In this document: positions 1 to 8,471 of the stretch, piece after piece
Numbering within the stretch: the stretch's first letter is position 1
Layout: the number at the start of each line of letters is the position of its first letter
Assembly: GCF_963668385.1 (NCBI RefSeq)
Contig: NZ_OY764327.1
Coordinates: 1,178,001-1,242,000, forward strand
Reading direction: 5' to 3'
Source: an uncultured Carboxylicivirga sp.
GTDB lineage: Bacteria; Bacteroidota; Bacteroidia; Bacteroidales; Marinilabiliaceae
Length of the DNA: 64,000 nt
Translations under genes and position numbers: made by a program
Notes under the pieces: generated by a model
What the model saw: the letters and a program-made list of their open reading frames with translations, nothing else
The model's database searches: none
Told to the model about the DNA's origin: nothing

Positions 1-1033
1 ACAAATGGTGTTTATATTGGAGGTTTGAACCCCAAAAGGTTTCGTTAATGGCATGACGATTGGCTGTTTCAGTAGCTGTACGATGATAGCCTGTCTCCTG
101 TATAGAGCTGATATAAGATTCGTCAATAATAGAATCGGATTGTACCGAACCATCAATCATCTTGGTTGAGAAAAAAGGGGTTAATTGCCAGTTTTTATAT
201 TTCAGTTCAGAAGCAATTCCTCGAAAAAACGATGACTCATTAACCGAGGTATAGTTATTCAGCCCTTTGGCACGCCGACGTAACTGAGCCGTTTCGGTTG
301 ATTTCGAAAACGCCATATCGCTCCACATTCCCAAGCCCTGCCCAAACGACAAACGATAATCGCCCACAATTACTTTCTGGATAACCTTGTTAACATCGTT
401 CCATTGAACAAAGCCCGAACTAAAATCAGCTATTGGTGGATAATCAGGGAAGGCCACTTCGCCCGGATCTTTCTCCAACGTAAATCCGGCAATCCATTTG
501 TCACTAATATCAACCCTCCCTTTGGTTAACCATCGCACTTTACTTCCGCTATAGACAGGTGGAATAGAATCCCCTTCAGAAGTATATCCACGTGGAGTCT
601 GAGCCCAAGTTTGCAATCTACCCAAATAACGAAAATGAGTGTACTGTCTTTGCTTTTCTTGCACTTCACCAGCCGTTACAAAAGGTATCATTCGCTGCAT
701 AGTTTGAGAATCGATACCTTCTACTGCCTGCAACTCATAAATACCCATTATAGGGCCATTATTGTATTGATAAAAAAGGATGTTTTCAATTTGGAAATCA
801 TTCAAGAAAAACAACTTTTCCAGTTCTTCCTTCGAAGTATTATTTAGGTTGATGGGATTACGTGTAAGATTAATCAGGTCGTTCACCATTTCTTCATAAT
901 CGAAGTCGGATTCCTGCTGTTCGGCCAGTTGCTCAATCATATCGGTAATCGTCTTTCGCAAACCTTCTATATCCTGAGCATTGTTGATAAGTGCAATACT
1001 CATGAAAACCATAAGTAGAAGTACTTTTCTCAT
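1..1033 (-). CDS. Helix-hairpin-helix secreted protein (3' end cut off by the window)
   Basis: The reading frame is open from an ATG at 1033 to the left edge of the window, so the C-terminal part is missing. An N-terminal signal peptide (MRKVLLLMVFMSIALINNAQ) is followed by a ComEA-like helix-hairpin-helix segment: NLTRNPINLNNTSKEELEKL, then a second hairpin around GIYELQAVEGID. The rest looks like beta-rich outer-membrane sequence (for example VRWLTKGRVDISDKWIAGF). Its start overlaps the stop of the upstream gene by four bases (ATGA), so the two are translationally coupled. Bacteroidota carry many such HhH proteins of unknown role; they are exported and unlikely to be true DNA-uptake ComEA. 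Function is not known. The frame and the HhH assignment are well supported by reading the translation. Confidence 0.8.
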   Translation of the reverse strand, partial: MRKVLLLMVFMSIALINNAQDIEGLRKTITDMIEQLAEQQESDFDYEEMVNDLINLTRNPINLNNTSKEELEKLFFLNDFQIENILFYQYNNGPIMGIYELQAVEGIDSQTMQRMIPFVTAGEVQEKQRQYTHFRYLGRLQTWAQTPRGYTSEGDSIPPVYSGSKVRWLTKGRVDISDKWIAGFTLEKDPGEVAFPDYPPIADFSSGFVQWNDVNKVIQKVIVGDYRLSFGQGLGMWSDMAFSKSTETAQLRRRAKGLNNYTSVNESSFFRGIASELKYKNWQLTPFFSTKMIDGSVQSDSIIDESYISSIQETGYHRTATETANRHAINETFWGSNLQYKHHL

Positions 1034-1860
1034 TGCTCAGTTTTTGTGAATAAATAGGAGATACCGGCAGAGGAAGTGAAGCCTAATTGCTGGTGATATC
1101 TAAAACCCAAATCTACATTTAGCCTGGGCCAGTTAAATCCCGATCCGAAAGTGAATTCAACAGGTTCGCCTTTTATCCCTGCCCGTACAAGTAAAAAATC
1201 ATTCAATGCAAACTCAACAGCCCCTTTAAATACAGGACTATACTCAAGCTCTTTTTCAGCTTCGGCAAATACCTTAATCCAATCACTATTAGTCCACAGT
1301 AATCCGGCAATAAAATTACTTGGTAAGTTATAAGTCGATTCGCCATATTTAATCGTAGCTTGCTCCGGGTTGCTAATTAATATGCCTAAAAATACTTGTG
1401 AACTTATTTTTTGATGTAAGCCAAGGGCAGAATAGAAGCTACTTGTGTTATCGCTCAACTCAATTTGATGGCTGATATAGTTAAACTGAACAGAGGCTGA
1501 TGTAGAGGCTCCAAACTTTCGACTATAAGATACCGCATATCTGCTTAATAAACTTTTACTATAGCCACTTTGCAAAACTATACCCGATATTGCACCCATA
1601 TCACCCGACCAAAAACCACAAAGAGCACGGGTACTTAACTCCTTAATGTTAAATCGGGTCTGATAAGAGGCTCCTAAACCAAAATTATGCAGATTACTTA
1701 ATGTAGAGGAATTGTTAAAAGTAGCCCAGATAGATTGATCCAATGATTTTACATCGGCCAATGCACTATTAAGCGGACCACTATAGTATAGCTCCTGACT
1801 TTTTAGGCTATAACTGAGGCTCAAAAAGGTAATTATTATGGTACAGATGGTCTTATTCAT
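1030..1860 (-). CDS. Outer-membrane beta-barrel protein of unknown function (PorV/PorQ-like type)
   Basis: 276 residues with a clear signal peptide (MNKTICTIIITFLSLSYSLKSQ) followed by alternating aromatic/small residue strands, repeated glycine-aromatic turns and a C-terminus ending in strand-like sequence (FTSSAGISYLF). This is the architecture of PorV/PorQ/FadL-like barrels of Bacteroidota, but I see no diagnostic motif, so the exact family is a guess. The stop codon overlaps the ATG of the downstream HhH gene (ATGA), which makes a two-gene unit. A terminator-like hairpin just upstream (1927-1955) separates it from the phosphoesterase operon. No promoter box could be assigned with confidence. 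Confidence 0.7.
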   Translation of the reverse strand: MNKTICTIIITFLSLSYSLKSQELYYSGPLNSALADVKSLDQSIWATFNNSSTLSNLHNFGLGASYQTRFNIKELSTRALCGFWSGDMGAISGIVLQSGYSKSLLSRYAVSYSRKFGASTSASVQFNYISHQIELSDNTSSFYSALGLHQKISSQVFLGILISNPEQATIKYGESTYNLPSNFIAGLLWTNSDWIKVFAEAEKELEYSPVFKGAVEFALNDFLLVRAGIKGEPVEFTFGSGFNWPRLNVDLGFRYHQQLGFTSSAGISYLFTKTEQ

Positions 1861-1926
1861 AGCTTGATTTGGTTATCAGTATTATAAATTTATTTAAACC
1901 AAACCACAAAGTCAATGATAATAAAA

Positions 1927-1955
1927 AAGCTACCAGATAAATTACCTGGTAGCTT
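1927..1955 (-). terminator. Rho-independent terminator of the phosphoesterase operon
   Basis: A 10-bp perfect stem (1927-1936 with 1946-1955, AAGCTACCAG/CTGGTAGCTT) with a 9-nt loop. On the minus strand it is followed by a run of six T. It lies 45 bp after the stop of the metallophosphoesterase gene. Confidence 0.85.
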
Positions 1956-2000
1956 AAGAAAAACAGTATGTGTAACGATAATCGTTAAGTATATCTGTTT

Positions 2001-3362
2001 TTATCTATTCTTATTAAAGAAATTACGTATCCTATCTTCATAGGAGTCAATCTCTTTCTGTGTCATATCACGTTTGGCTCTTTTGCCTAATTCCATACGA
2101 GTTTCTACCTGACGAGGAAAGTCGGTTGTGTAAGTGTTACTACCATTCTTGTGCTTGTGCAGTTTAAATTGATCGAATAACTCACCATCTACCAAGTATG
2201 CGCTAAACACTAATTCGTCGCCATCAATATCAATAACCTGATACAGTTGCGTGTTAGTAGCCAAACGATCAGCCCAATCTTCAAAGTTAAAACCATACAT
2301 TTTGGCTCCGGTGGCCGATACCACATATGCAGGCCCAACTGCTTTGGAAGTATTTTGCTGCTTATCAACCAATCGTCCGTAAGCATGGTCGTGTCCCTGA
2401 AGTATTAAATCAACACCATATTCCTCAAAAACAGGCTGTAAAAGATCTCGGATAAGATTTTTATCACGCCCAGACTTTAGATTATGGATAGGATGATGCA
2501 TGGTTACGACAGTCCAACGATTAGGGTTATTTTTCAACACCGATTTAAACCATTCGATTTGCTTGGTAATATCCGCATCTGGCGTTAGCATATCGGTTGT
2601 GTTCAACGATATAAAACGAACTCCCTGATAATCGATGTAATATACGGTGTTTTCCAATCCTTCGGGGCCGTTGTTAGCAAAGCAGAAATTAGCATTCCAG
2701 TGAGGAGCCAAGGGGCCATATTCTTTATTATTCTTAAAATGCTCATGGTTTCCTGGAGTTGCTAATATTGGAAAAGAGCGAAATACCCAATCACCGGCAT
2801 CGAAGAACTGTTGCCATTCGTCATCAACACCAGCTGTAGTAATTAAATCGCCGGCATATAGAAAGAAAGCCGGATCAGAACATTTCTTTAACGACTGACG
2901 AAGCACTCGCCCCCAAACAGTATTGAAACCATATTGAACATCGCCAAAATACACAAAAGAGAATTTAGAACAGTTAGCATTGGCTGTTTCAAACGTATTC
3001 CATTCACTCCAGTTTTGTCCATCACCAACACGATAGGCATAAACAGCTGACGGGGATAAATCATCAATCTTTATTTGATGACTAACAACATCTTTGTCTC
3101 CATTATTCCAGCAATAGGAATTGGCTGTATAAGTTTTAGCGATTGCATCTAAATCAGGGCTTGAATTTTCAATTGCCACCTGAACCAACGATTGATCCGT
3201 TACTTGCATTGTTCGCCAGGTAATACCTATTTGAGAAGATGGATCTTCCTGTATGGATAATAGAATACGATCTGGTTTGTTGGGCTGCTCATCAACACGT
3301 TCATTCTTACATGAAAAAGAGAGAGTTACCGCTAGTAGAAAAAATATCTGTATTGCTTTCAT
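2001..3362 (-). CDS. Purple-acid-phosphatase-like metallophosphoesterase lipoprotein
   Basis: 453 residues. The signal peptide ends in a lipobox (TLSFSC, Cys18), so it is probably an envelope lipoprotein. Residues about 30-125 resemble the fibronectin-III-like N-terminal domain of purple acid phosphatases. Residues 135-380 are a calcineurin-like metallophosphoesterase with all five metal/catalytic motifs: GDVQYG (140-145), AGDL (170-173), GNHEH (204-208), HH (289-290) and GHDHAYGR (323-330). Known family members hydrolyse phosphomonoesters or diesters with two metal ions. It is the last gene of a three-gene operon with a beta-helix lipoprotein and a TonB receptor, suggesting release of phosphate or of a phosphorylated nutrient at the cell surface followed by uptake. 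The real substrate is unknown. Confidence 0.88.
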   Translation of the reverse strand: MKAIQIFFLLAVTLSFSCKNERVDEQPNKPDRILLSIQEDPSSQIGITWRTMQVTDQSLVQVAIENSSPDLDAIAKTYTANSYCWNNGDKDVVSHQIKIDDLSPSAVYAYRVGDGQNWSEWNTFETANANCSKFSFVYFGDVQYGFNTVWGRVLRQSLKKCSDPAFFLYAGDLITTAGVDDEWQQFFDAGDWVFRSFPILATPGNHEHFKNNKEYGPLAPHWNANFCFANNGPEGLENTVYYIDYQGVRFISLNTTDMLTPDADITKQIEWFKSVLKNNPNRWTVVTMHHPIHNLKSGRDKNLIRDLLQPVFEEYGVDLILQGHDHAYGRLVDKQQNTSKAVGPAYVVSATGAKMYGFNFEDWADRLATNTQLYQVIDIDGDELVFSAYLVDGELFDQFKLHKHKNGSNTYTTDFPRQVETRMELGKRAKRDMTQKEIDSYEDRIRNFFNKNR

Positions 3363-3455
3363 AAGTATTGATGATTATACGCGTAAAGTCCGAAATAGCT
3401 TTTTACTATTCCGGACAAAGTTTACTCAAATAGATTTATTGAATGGGTTTTTGGA

Positions 3456-4841
3456 TTATTTTGTTCCCAAAGCGCCTACTACTTTTGAAAGTTCAGGACG
3501 CCTAATTGATACCCCACCCACAGAAGTAACTACTTGCTCTGATAACAATGATTGCTCATCGGCACCAAATGTAGCGGCTGGGGAGTCTGCTTCAATAGCG
3601 AAGTCCATATCTTTGTAATCCAATTCCATAGCAGCATCAGCATCTACATTGGGTGTTGCATCAATAAAATTAACAAACTGAGGATCTTGTAAATCGCTTG
3701 TCAGATTTTCACCATCAAAGAAGTTACATGAACCATTAAATGCAGTCCAGAAATACTCATCTTCAAAAAGAATCCCATGGTGAGGGAGGTAACCGTTTCC
3801 GCCTTGCTCATCCTTAGCATCCACAACACCATAATAGTAGTTATTGCGTACCCGAATATTTTCAGCATCAGCACTTGCATCCACCTTAGTACCGTATTTC
3901 GAGTTCACAATTAAATTATTAGCAATCAATCCGCGAGCATTTTTCTCAATATTGATTGAACCACCACGCTCACCATCGCGTCTCCAACCACAATAAGCCA
4001 TTGTGTTGTTGTACATATTTACGTTGGTTTGAGGATCGCCTTCAATAGGTTTAGAGTTGTTGATTTTAATGCCATTGGTTGCTGCCGAATACATCAGGTT
4101 AAAACCACAATCACCTACTGTACCTTGTTTGAAGTTGAATGCTTCATCTTCGGTTGTTCCTGCATAAGCAACTGTATTGTGGAATAGAGCTATTTTACCA
4201 CGCTCGATGTAGATAGCATCACCACCCGAATGAGCAACGGTACAGTTCTGCATATACACCTGACCTTTATTATTATTGAAGAAGATAGAATAACCTAATT
4301 CACCCGGCTCTAATTTACCGTTACGCACGGCTTCAGAGTTTTCATTTACCGGACCACCTGCATACTCAACAGTCACATATGTCATACCAATTTCCTGGTT
4401 TGGATCATCCATATCACGACCAATAATTCCTCCCCAGTTGTAACGACCATAATCAAAATAATCAGGATGTTTCTCAGAAAGAGTGAATAAAATTGATTCT
4501 GCCACAGTACCCCATGCATAAATATTACCAGCTACTACAATCTCTGGATTTGTATAAGGGCTTACATACACTTTGGTACCTGCCTCAACTGTTAAGGTAA
4601 CACCTTCGCTAATGATCATATTTTTTGCCAACCAGTAAGTACTATCGCCAGATAGTGTCATATCATCTTTGATGGTTCCGCCAATAATAACAGAGCCTTC
4701 TGGTTGTCCTTCTTCCAAATCAATATCGTTTCCTGGTTTCGAAACGTCATCATCATTGTTGGAACAAGATGTAAACATAGCTGGTACAGCCAACATTGAA
4801 ACAGCAAAAAGTGCTTTTGCAAAAATACTTTTCTTCTTCAT
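3456..4841 (-). CDS. Surface lipoprotein with predicted right-handed beta-helix
   Basis: 461 residues. A signal peptide with lipobox (MFTSC, Cys26) is followed by an acidic stretch SNNDDD, which resembles the Bacteroidota signal for surface export of lipoproteins. The body has the regular short turns of a right-handed parallel beta-helix: VTLTVEAGTKVYVSPY near the start, then repeated asparagine/glycine turns (YMQNCTVAHSGGDAIYIERG, MYNNTMAYCG, IANNLIVNSKYGTKV). Related Bacteroidota proteins are usually labelled hypothetical. It sits 17 bp downstream of the TonB receptor and 93 bp before the phosphoesterase, all on one strand, so it probably works as an accessory surface protein in the same uptake system. 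No catalytic residues could be identified. Confidence 0.75.
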   Translation of the reverse strand: MKKKSIFAKALFAVSMLAVPAMFTSCSNNDDDVSKPGNDIDLEEGQPEGSVIIGGTIKDDMTLSGDSTYWLAKNMIISEGVTLTVEAGTKVYVSPYTNPEIVVAGNIYAWGTVAESILFTLSEKHPDYFDYGRYNWGGIIGRDMDDPNQEIGMTYVTVEYAGGPVNENSEAVRNGKLEPGELGYSIFFNNNKGQVYMQNCTVAHSGGDAIYIERGKIALFHNTVAYAGTTEDEAFNFKQGTVGDCGFNLMYSAATNGIKINNSKPIEGDPQTNVNMYNNTMAYCGWRRDGERGGSINIEKNARGLIANNLIVNSKYGTKVDASADAENIRVRNNYYYGVVDAKDEQGGNGYLPHHGILFEDEYFWTAFNGSCNFFDGENLTSDLQDPQFVNFIDATPNVDADAAMELDYKDMDFAIEADSPAATFGADEQSLLSEQVVTSVGGVSIRRPELSKVVGALGTK

Positions 4842-4858
4842 GGTTATATTGTAATATG

Positions 4859-7636
4859 TTAGAATTTATACTTTAATCCGATTAAGAACTGACGACTGTA
4901 AAAGTCCTGCCTTACCAATACATTATCGCCCACTTCACCTTGTTTTGGAAAATGTGATTGCTCTTCGTTAATGGGTTGACGAATCTCTACCTCATAGGCA
5001 TTATCGAGCAGATTATATAATTTGGCATAGATTGTTAAACTACCAAACTGCTTTTCTGCCGAGAAGTCCATTTGCCAAAATCCTTTCTGCCACATATCGT
5101 TTTGATAAAATGCTGATAGGCTATGAATTCTATCTCCGGTATAAACTGAAGCTAACTGCAGATCAAGTCCACGTTGCATGTTTTTATACAATAAAGAGAT
5201 ATTGCCGATATGAGATGCCTGCCCTTGCAACGATCGTGTTTCCTGAGTAGTTCGGATTACAATATCCGAAGTTGGATCGTTCGGATCTTCACGTGCGTAA
5301 TAGGCTTTATCGGTTGTGATTTTCGAATTAGTGTAGGTATAGTTTCCGCTGATACCAAAACTTCGGAAGTACTTAACCACATCCAATTCAATCCCCCAGT
5401 TGGTGGCATCACCATAATTGTCGGGCAAAATATATCCTTCGGTTCGATTTAATGTGTATTCAATAGGATTATTCAAGCGCTTATAAAATCCACCCAACAT
5501 AAACTTATCCAATCCAGAAGGGAAAAACTCATAACGTAAATCAAAATTATGACCGATGGTACGTTCTACATTGGGATTTCCTTTTTCCTCCCAATCATCT
5601 TCTGTATCGTTATAAATAATAGGAACAAATTCGGCAAAGCCAGGACGTATTACAGACTTAAAGTAAGAGGCTCGTAAGTTCTGATTTTTACTGATCATAT
5701 ACTTCAGGTGAAGGCTGGGCAATACATCAATATAGGTGTTGCTCATCTCTTCCAGTCCCTGTTCAATAATTTCATCGGTAGGTTGTGGTAGGTAATAACC
5801 AATATCTGTATGCTCCATACGCACTCCGCCAACAACTTCCAATTTACTATTAAAATTGAACTTAAACTGACCATATGTCGCAGCAATGTTCTCATGCGAA
5901 TCGTATCGGTTTGGAGAGTAATTAACCCCGGTTTGATTCTCAACCTGCCAGTTAACATCGGTAATATCATTCCAGTCTTCTCCTTTAATCAACGTTTTGT
6001 TACCAGCATTAAAGTTGAAATTCTCAAAGTCGTTGGTACGATTTTTATATCGAACCAGACCACCCACTTTAAATTCGGTTGAAGTAGCAAAATCCAATAC
6101 CGGTGTCATGAGAAGATTACCATAAAATGCAATATCCTGATCACTGTTTTTATCCCACCTGCGACGTAATGTTGATCTGCCTGCGATCCTTTCTGGTTCC
6201 TGTACCCAATCAGTCATACTTCCAGAACGTGAAAACCGAAGGTTATCGGGTATATTATTGGTTGCTTTTGAATACACTGCTGACCAATCTGCCGAAATCC
6301 GGCTTCCAAGGTTGTGTTCTCCAGTCAAAGAGCTATTATATATCTGTTGAATGGTACTACGATAACGAGTAATGTAACTCATTTCTCCGGCATGCCCGTT
6401 GATAGGATCGTAACTTGCCCATGTTCTTGTACGGGTTACATCTCGTACCTGATCATTTCTTAGATAGACAAAGGCATTGTACCAATTTAGTTTATGGTTT
6501 TGATTCAGTCTTAAATCCAGTTTATTGTGGATGCCGGAACGTTTCTGTAGCTGAGAATAATTACGGTCTTCCATGTTATCAAGCGAAGTACTACCATCAG
6601 CCAGCATTCCGGTATTAAACCAGGTACTTTCCGATCCTCGGGCTGTCTGCTGGTAGCTAACAGCAACTATAACACCTAATTTATCATCAAAAAAACGATC
6701 TCCGATTGATCCTCCGGCTACAATATTAGGCACAAAATTGTGGTATTGATTCTTCATGTGTGCTACGGAAAAATCTTCATCCGAAACACGATTGGCCCCC
6801 TCCCAGGTAGGAGGTGCGTTCATTATCCCTGACTTATCCCACGACATAAAAGGATTATCGGCATTGAAAAGAGCATTCCCTCCAAACGACATGTTAAACT
6901 GACCTCCGAAATTATCCACCGCATCTTTCATCACCATATTAATAACACCACCAACAGCATCTCCTTCCATGTCGGGCGTTAATGCTTTGGTTACTTCAAG
7001 GCGATCCATCAAATCAGAAGGAAAAATATCGAGTGGTACATAGCGATTTTTATTATCAGGCGAAGGAATCTTAACACCATTAACCAATGTATAGTTATAG
7101 CGCTTATCCATTCCTCGCACAATCGCATATTGTCCGTCACCCGAATTATTACGCTCTAAACTGACCCCTGAGATACGCTTAACCACGTTGGCCACGTCCA
7201 AATCGGGACTTAATTCAATCGTTTTGGCCGACACAACATTAACTACTTTAGCAGATAATTTTTCTGTACTGCGAGCACTGGCATCGGTATTTCTAATGTG
7301 AGAAGCTGAAACGGTTACCTCACCAACAATCTGATCATCAAAATCGAGTACAAAATTCATCAGGTGGTGGTGTTTTACCGTTAGTTTATGTGCTTGTGTT
7401 TGATAACCTATGTATGAAACTCGAACGGTATAATCACCGGGTTTGATGTCTTCAATCTTGTAACTACCATCAAAACCAGCCATTGCTCCCTGATTTGATT
7501 CAACCAACAGAACAGTGGCACCAATAAGGGGCTCGTTGTCTTTGTCTTTAACAATACCCTTTAATTCAAAATTTTCTGCCATCACAGCAATGGTTAGTAA
7601 GCATGCGCCAACTAAACCAATAAGTTTTTTGTTCAT
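4859..7636 (-). CDS. TonB-dependent outer-membrane receptor with carboxypeptidase-like N-domain
   Basis: 925 residues from the ATG at 7636, chosen over a longer frame because MNKKLIGLVGACLLTIAVMA is a good signal peptide at this start. Residues about 24-110 form a CarboxypepD_reg-like domain (FELKGIVKDKDNEPLIGATV). The plug follows (ELSPDLDVANVVKRISGVSL, then IVRGMDKRYNYTLVNGV) and then a 22-strand barrel ending in the aromatic residue of GLKYKF. No SusD partner is present; instead a beta-helix lipoprotein and a phosphoesterase follow in the operon. Such receptors with an outer-membrane-protein-type barrel occur in phosphate-related loci of Bacteroidota, so a phosphate-containing ligand is my inference. 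The leader of about 180 nt contains two perfect palindromes. Confidence 0.9.
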   Translation of the reverse strand: MNKKLIGLVGACLLTIAVMAENFELKGIVKDKDNEPLIGATVLLVESNQGAMAGFDGSYKIEDIKPGDYTVRVSYIGYQTQAHKLTVKHHHLMNFVLDFDDQIVGEVTVSASHIRNTDASARSTEKLSAKVVNVVSAKTIELSPDLDVANVVKRISGVSLERNNSGDGQYAIVRGMDKRYNYTLVNGVKIPSPDNKNRYVPLDIFPSDLMDRLEVTKALTPDMEGDAVGGVINMVMKDAVDNFGGQFNMSFGGNALFNADNPFMSWDKSGIMNAPPTWEGANRVSDEDFSVAHMKNQYHNFVPNIVAGGSIGDRFFDDKLGVIVAVSYQQTARGSESTWFNTGMLADGSTSLDNMEDRNYSQLQKRSGIHNKLDLRLNQNHKLNWYNAFVYLRNDQVRDVTRTRTWASYDPINGHAGEMSYITRYRSTIQQIYNSSLTGEHNLGSRISADWSAVYSKATNNIPDNLRFSRSGSMTDWVQEPERIAGRSTLRRRWDKNSDQDIAFYGNLLMTPVLDFATSTEFKVGGLVRYKNRTNDFENFNFNAGNKTLIKGEDWNDITDVNWQVENQTGVNYSPNRYDSHENIAATYGQFKFNFNSKLEVVGGVRMEHTDIGYYLPQPTDEIIEQGLEEMSNTYIDVLPSLHLKYMISKNQNLRASYFKSVIRPGFAEFVPIIYNDTEDDWEEKGNPNVERTIGHNFDLRYEFFPSGLDKFMLGGFYKRLNNPIEYTLNRTEGYILPDNYGDATNWGIELDVVKYFRSFGISGNYTYTNSKITTDKAYYAREDPNDPTSDIVIRTTQETRSLQGQASHIGNISLLYKNMQRGLDLQLASVYTGDRIHSLSAFYQNDMWQKGFWQMDFSAEKQFGSLTIYAKLYNLLDNAYEVEIRQPINEEQSHFPKQGEVGDNVLVRQDFYSRQFLIGLKYKF

Positions 7637-7756
7637 TTGTTTATTCCTGTATGCGTGTAAGTTTATTTCATTAGCTTCCACAATCAAACCACTAACTCTT
7701 ATGAGTAAGGTATCTGATTAGCATTAAGACTTGAAATAGGACGATTTTTTAACAGG

Positions 7757-7776
7757 ACAATATCAAATGATATTGT
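7757..7776. promoter_or_regulatory. 20-bp palindrome in the TonB-receptor leader
   Basis: ACAATATCA-AA-TGATATTGT is perfectly symmetric, with 9-bp arms and a 2-bp centre. It lies about 120 bp upstream of the receptor ATG and downstream of the presumed -7 box. It could be an operator for a dimeric regulator or a leader RNA hairpin. Confidence 0.45.
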
Positions 7777-7800
7777 GAATTGGTGTTAGTATTGAATTCA

Positions 7801-7814
7801 ACAGATAAATCTGT
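7801..7814. promoter_or_regulatory. 14-bp palindrome near the presumed transcription start of the TonB operon
   Basis: ACAGAT-AA-ATCTGT, with weaker flanking pairing GAAT/ATTC. It has the same AA-centred symmetry as the palindrome at 7757-7776 and lies about 10 bp downstream of the -7 box at 7825-7832. Confidence 0.4.
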
Positions 7815-7824
7815 GATTCGCCGG

Positions 7825-7832
7825 CAAAAATA
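7825..7832 (-). promoter_or_regulatory. -7 box of the TonB receptor operon
   Basis: TATTTTTG on the minus strand matches the Bacteroidota -7 consensus TAnnTTTG. It would give a 5' leader of about 180 nt before the ATG at 7636. Confidence 0.5.
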
Positions 7833-7907
7833 GAAGTACTAACGGATGATTATATTTTGAAATAGTTATTCTAATGTTAAATTATTGTTTCCAGAAAGGA
7901 ATGGGTA

Positions 7908-8396
7908 TTATTCAATAGTTGAACAATTGTGTAAAATCAGTTGTATGTTTTTGTTTATTAAAGAAATACTTTTGGAGTTATAACTCGTAACTATCCAATG
8001 GTGTTGTAAATCATTACTGTTTTTTTGTTCAAAATTAAGAATGAGAATAAGATGATCTTCGTATGAATCATCCCAAATTAGTAGTTCAGAATTATCTTCA
8101 CGAGATATGGACAATTCATCATAATGTTCGAGCGAACTTTTATAATATAAATCCCAATTACCATTTTGATTTATGCCGTTTTTAACACGTAAAGATTGAT
8201 CGATATTAAACAGTGCATAGTATTCACCTGAAGAATATTGCTCTTCCTTTGTATTGTTTATCAGTTCTATTGACCAAATATTACTTATCAGAAAATTCGA
8301 TAAGATTTCTTTAGATGTAAACTGTTCTGATTCGGTATTACATCCGCAGATTAAAATTAGCCCAATTGCGATTGTATGCAAAGCAAGTCTGTTCAT
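7908..8396 (-). CDS. Small lipoprotein of unknown function
   Basis: 162 residues. The signal peptide MNRLALHTIAIGLILICGCN ends in a lipobox (LICGC, Cys at 18 or 19), so it is a predicted lipoprotein. The remainder looks like a small all-beta domain with repeated WxIELINN / WDLYYKSS / LISLINKN-type strands, resembling lipocalin-like lipoproteins of Bacteroidota, but no family could be assigned. It lies 75 bp downstream of the Bcr/CflA transporter on the same strand. A palindrome TTGTTTT-AAAACAA at 8404-8417 sits directly in front of the start, so it may have its own promoter or control. Confidence 0.6.
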   Translation of the reverse strand: MNRLALHTIAIGLILICGCNTESEQFTSKEILSNFLISNIWSIELINNTKEEQYSSGEYYALFNIDQSLRVKNGINQNGNWDLYYKSSLEHYDELSISREDNSELLIWDDSYEDHLILILNFEQKNSNDLQHHWIVTSYNSKSISLINKNIQLILHNCSTIE

Positions 8397-8471
8397 TGTT
8401 AACTTGTTTTAAAACAAAAAAACACACAATCAGAAAAAAAGCAAGTATGTTTAGGTTATCTATATATTAAC

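Noticed and set aside
591-598. CCACGTGG as a second parS site
   Set aside because: Only the central CACGTG matches; the TTTC/GAAA flanks of parS are missing and the site lies inside a coding region.
3253-3618. 121-codon plus-strand frame across the phosphoesterase and beta-helix genes
   Set aside because: It is antisense to two well-supported genes, lacks a signal or domain, and spans their intergenic gap.
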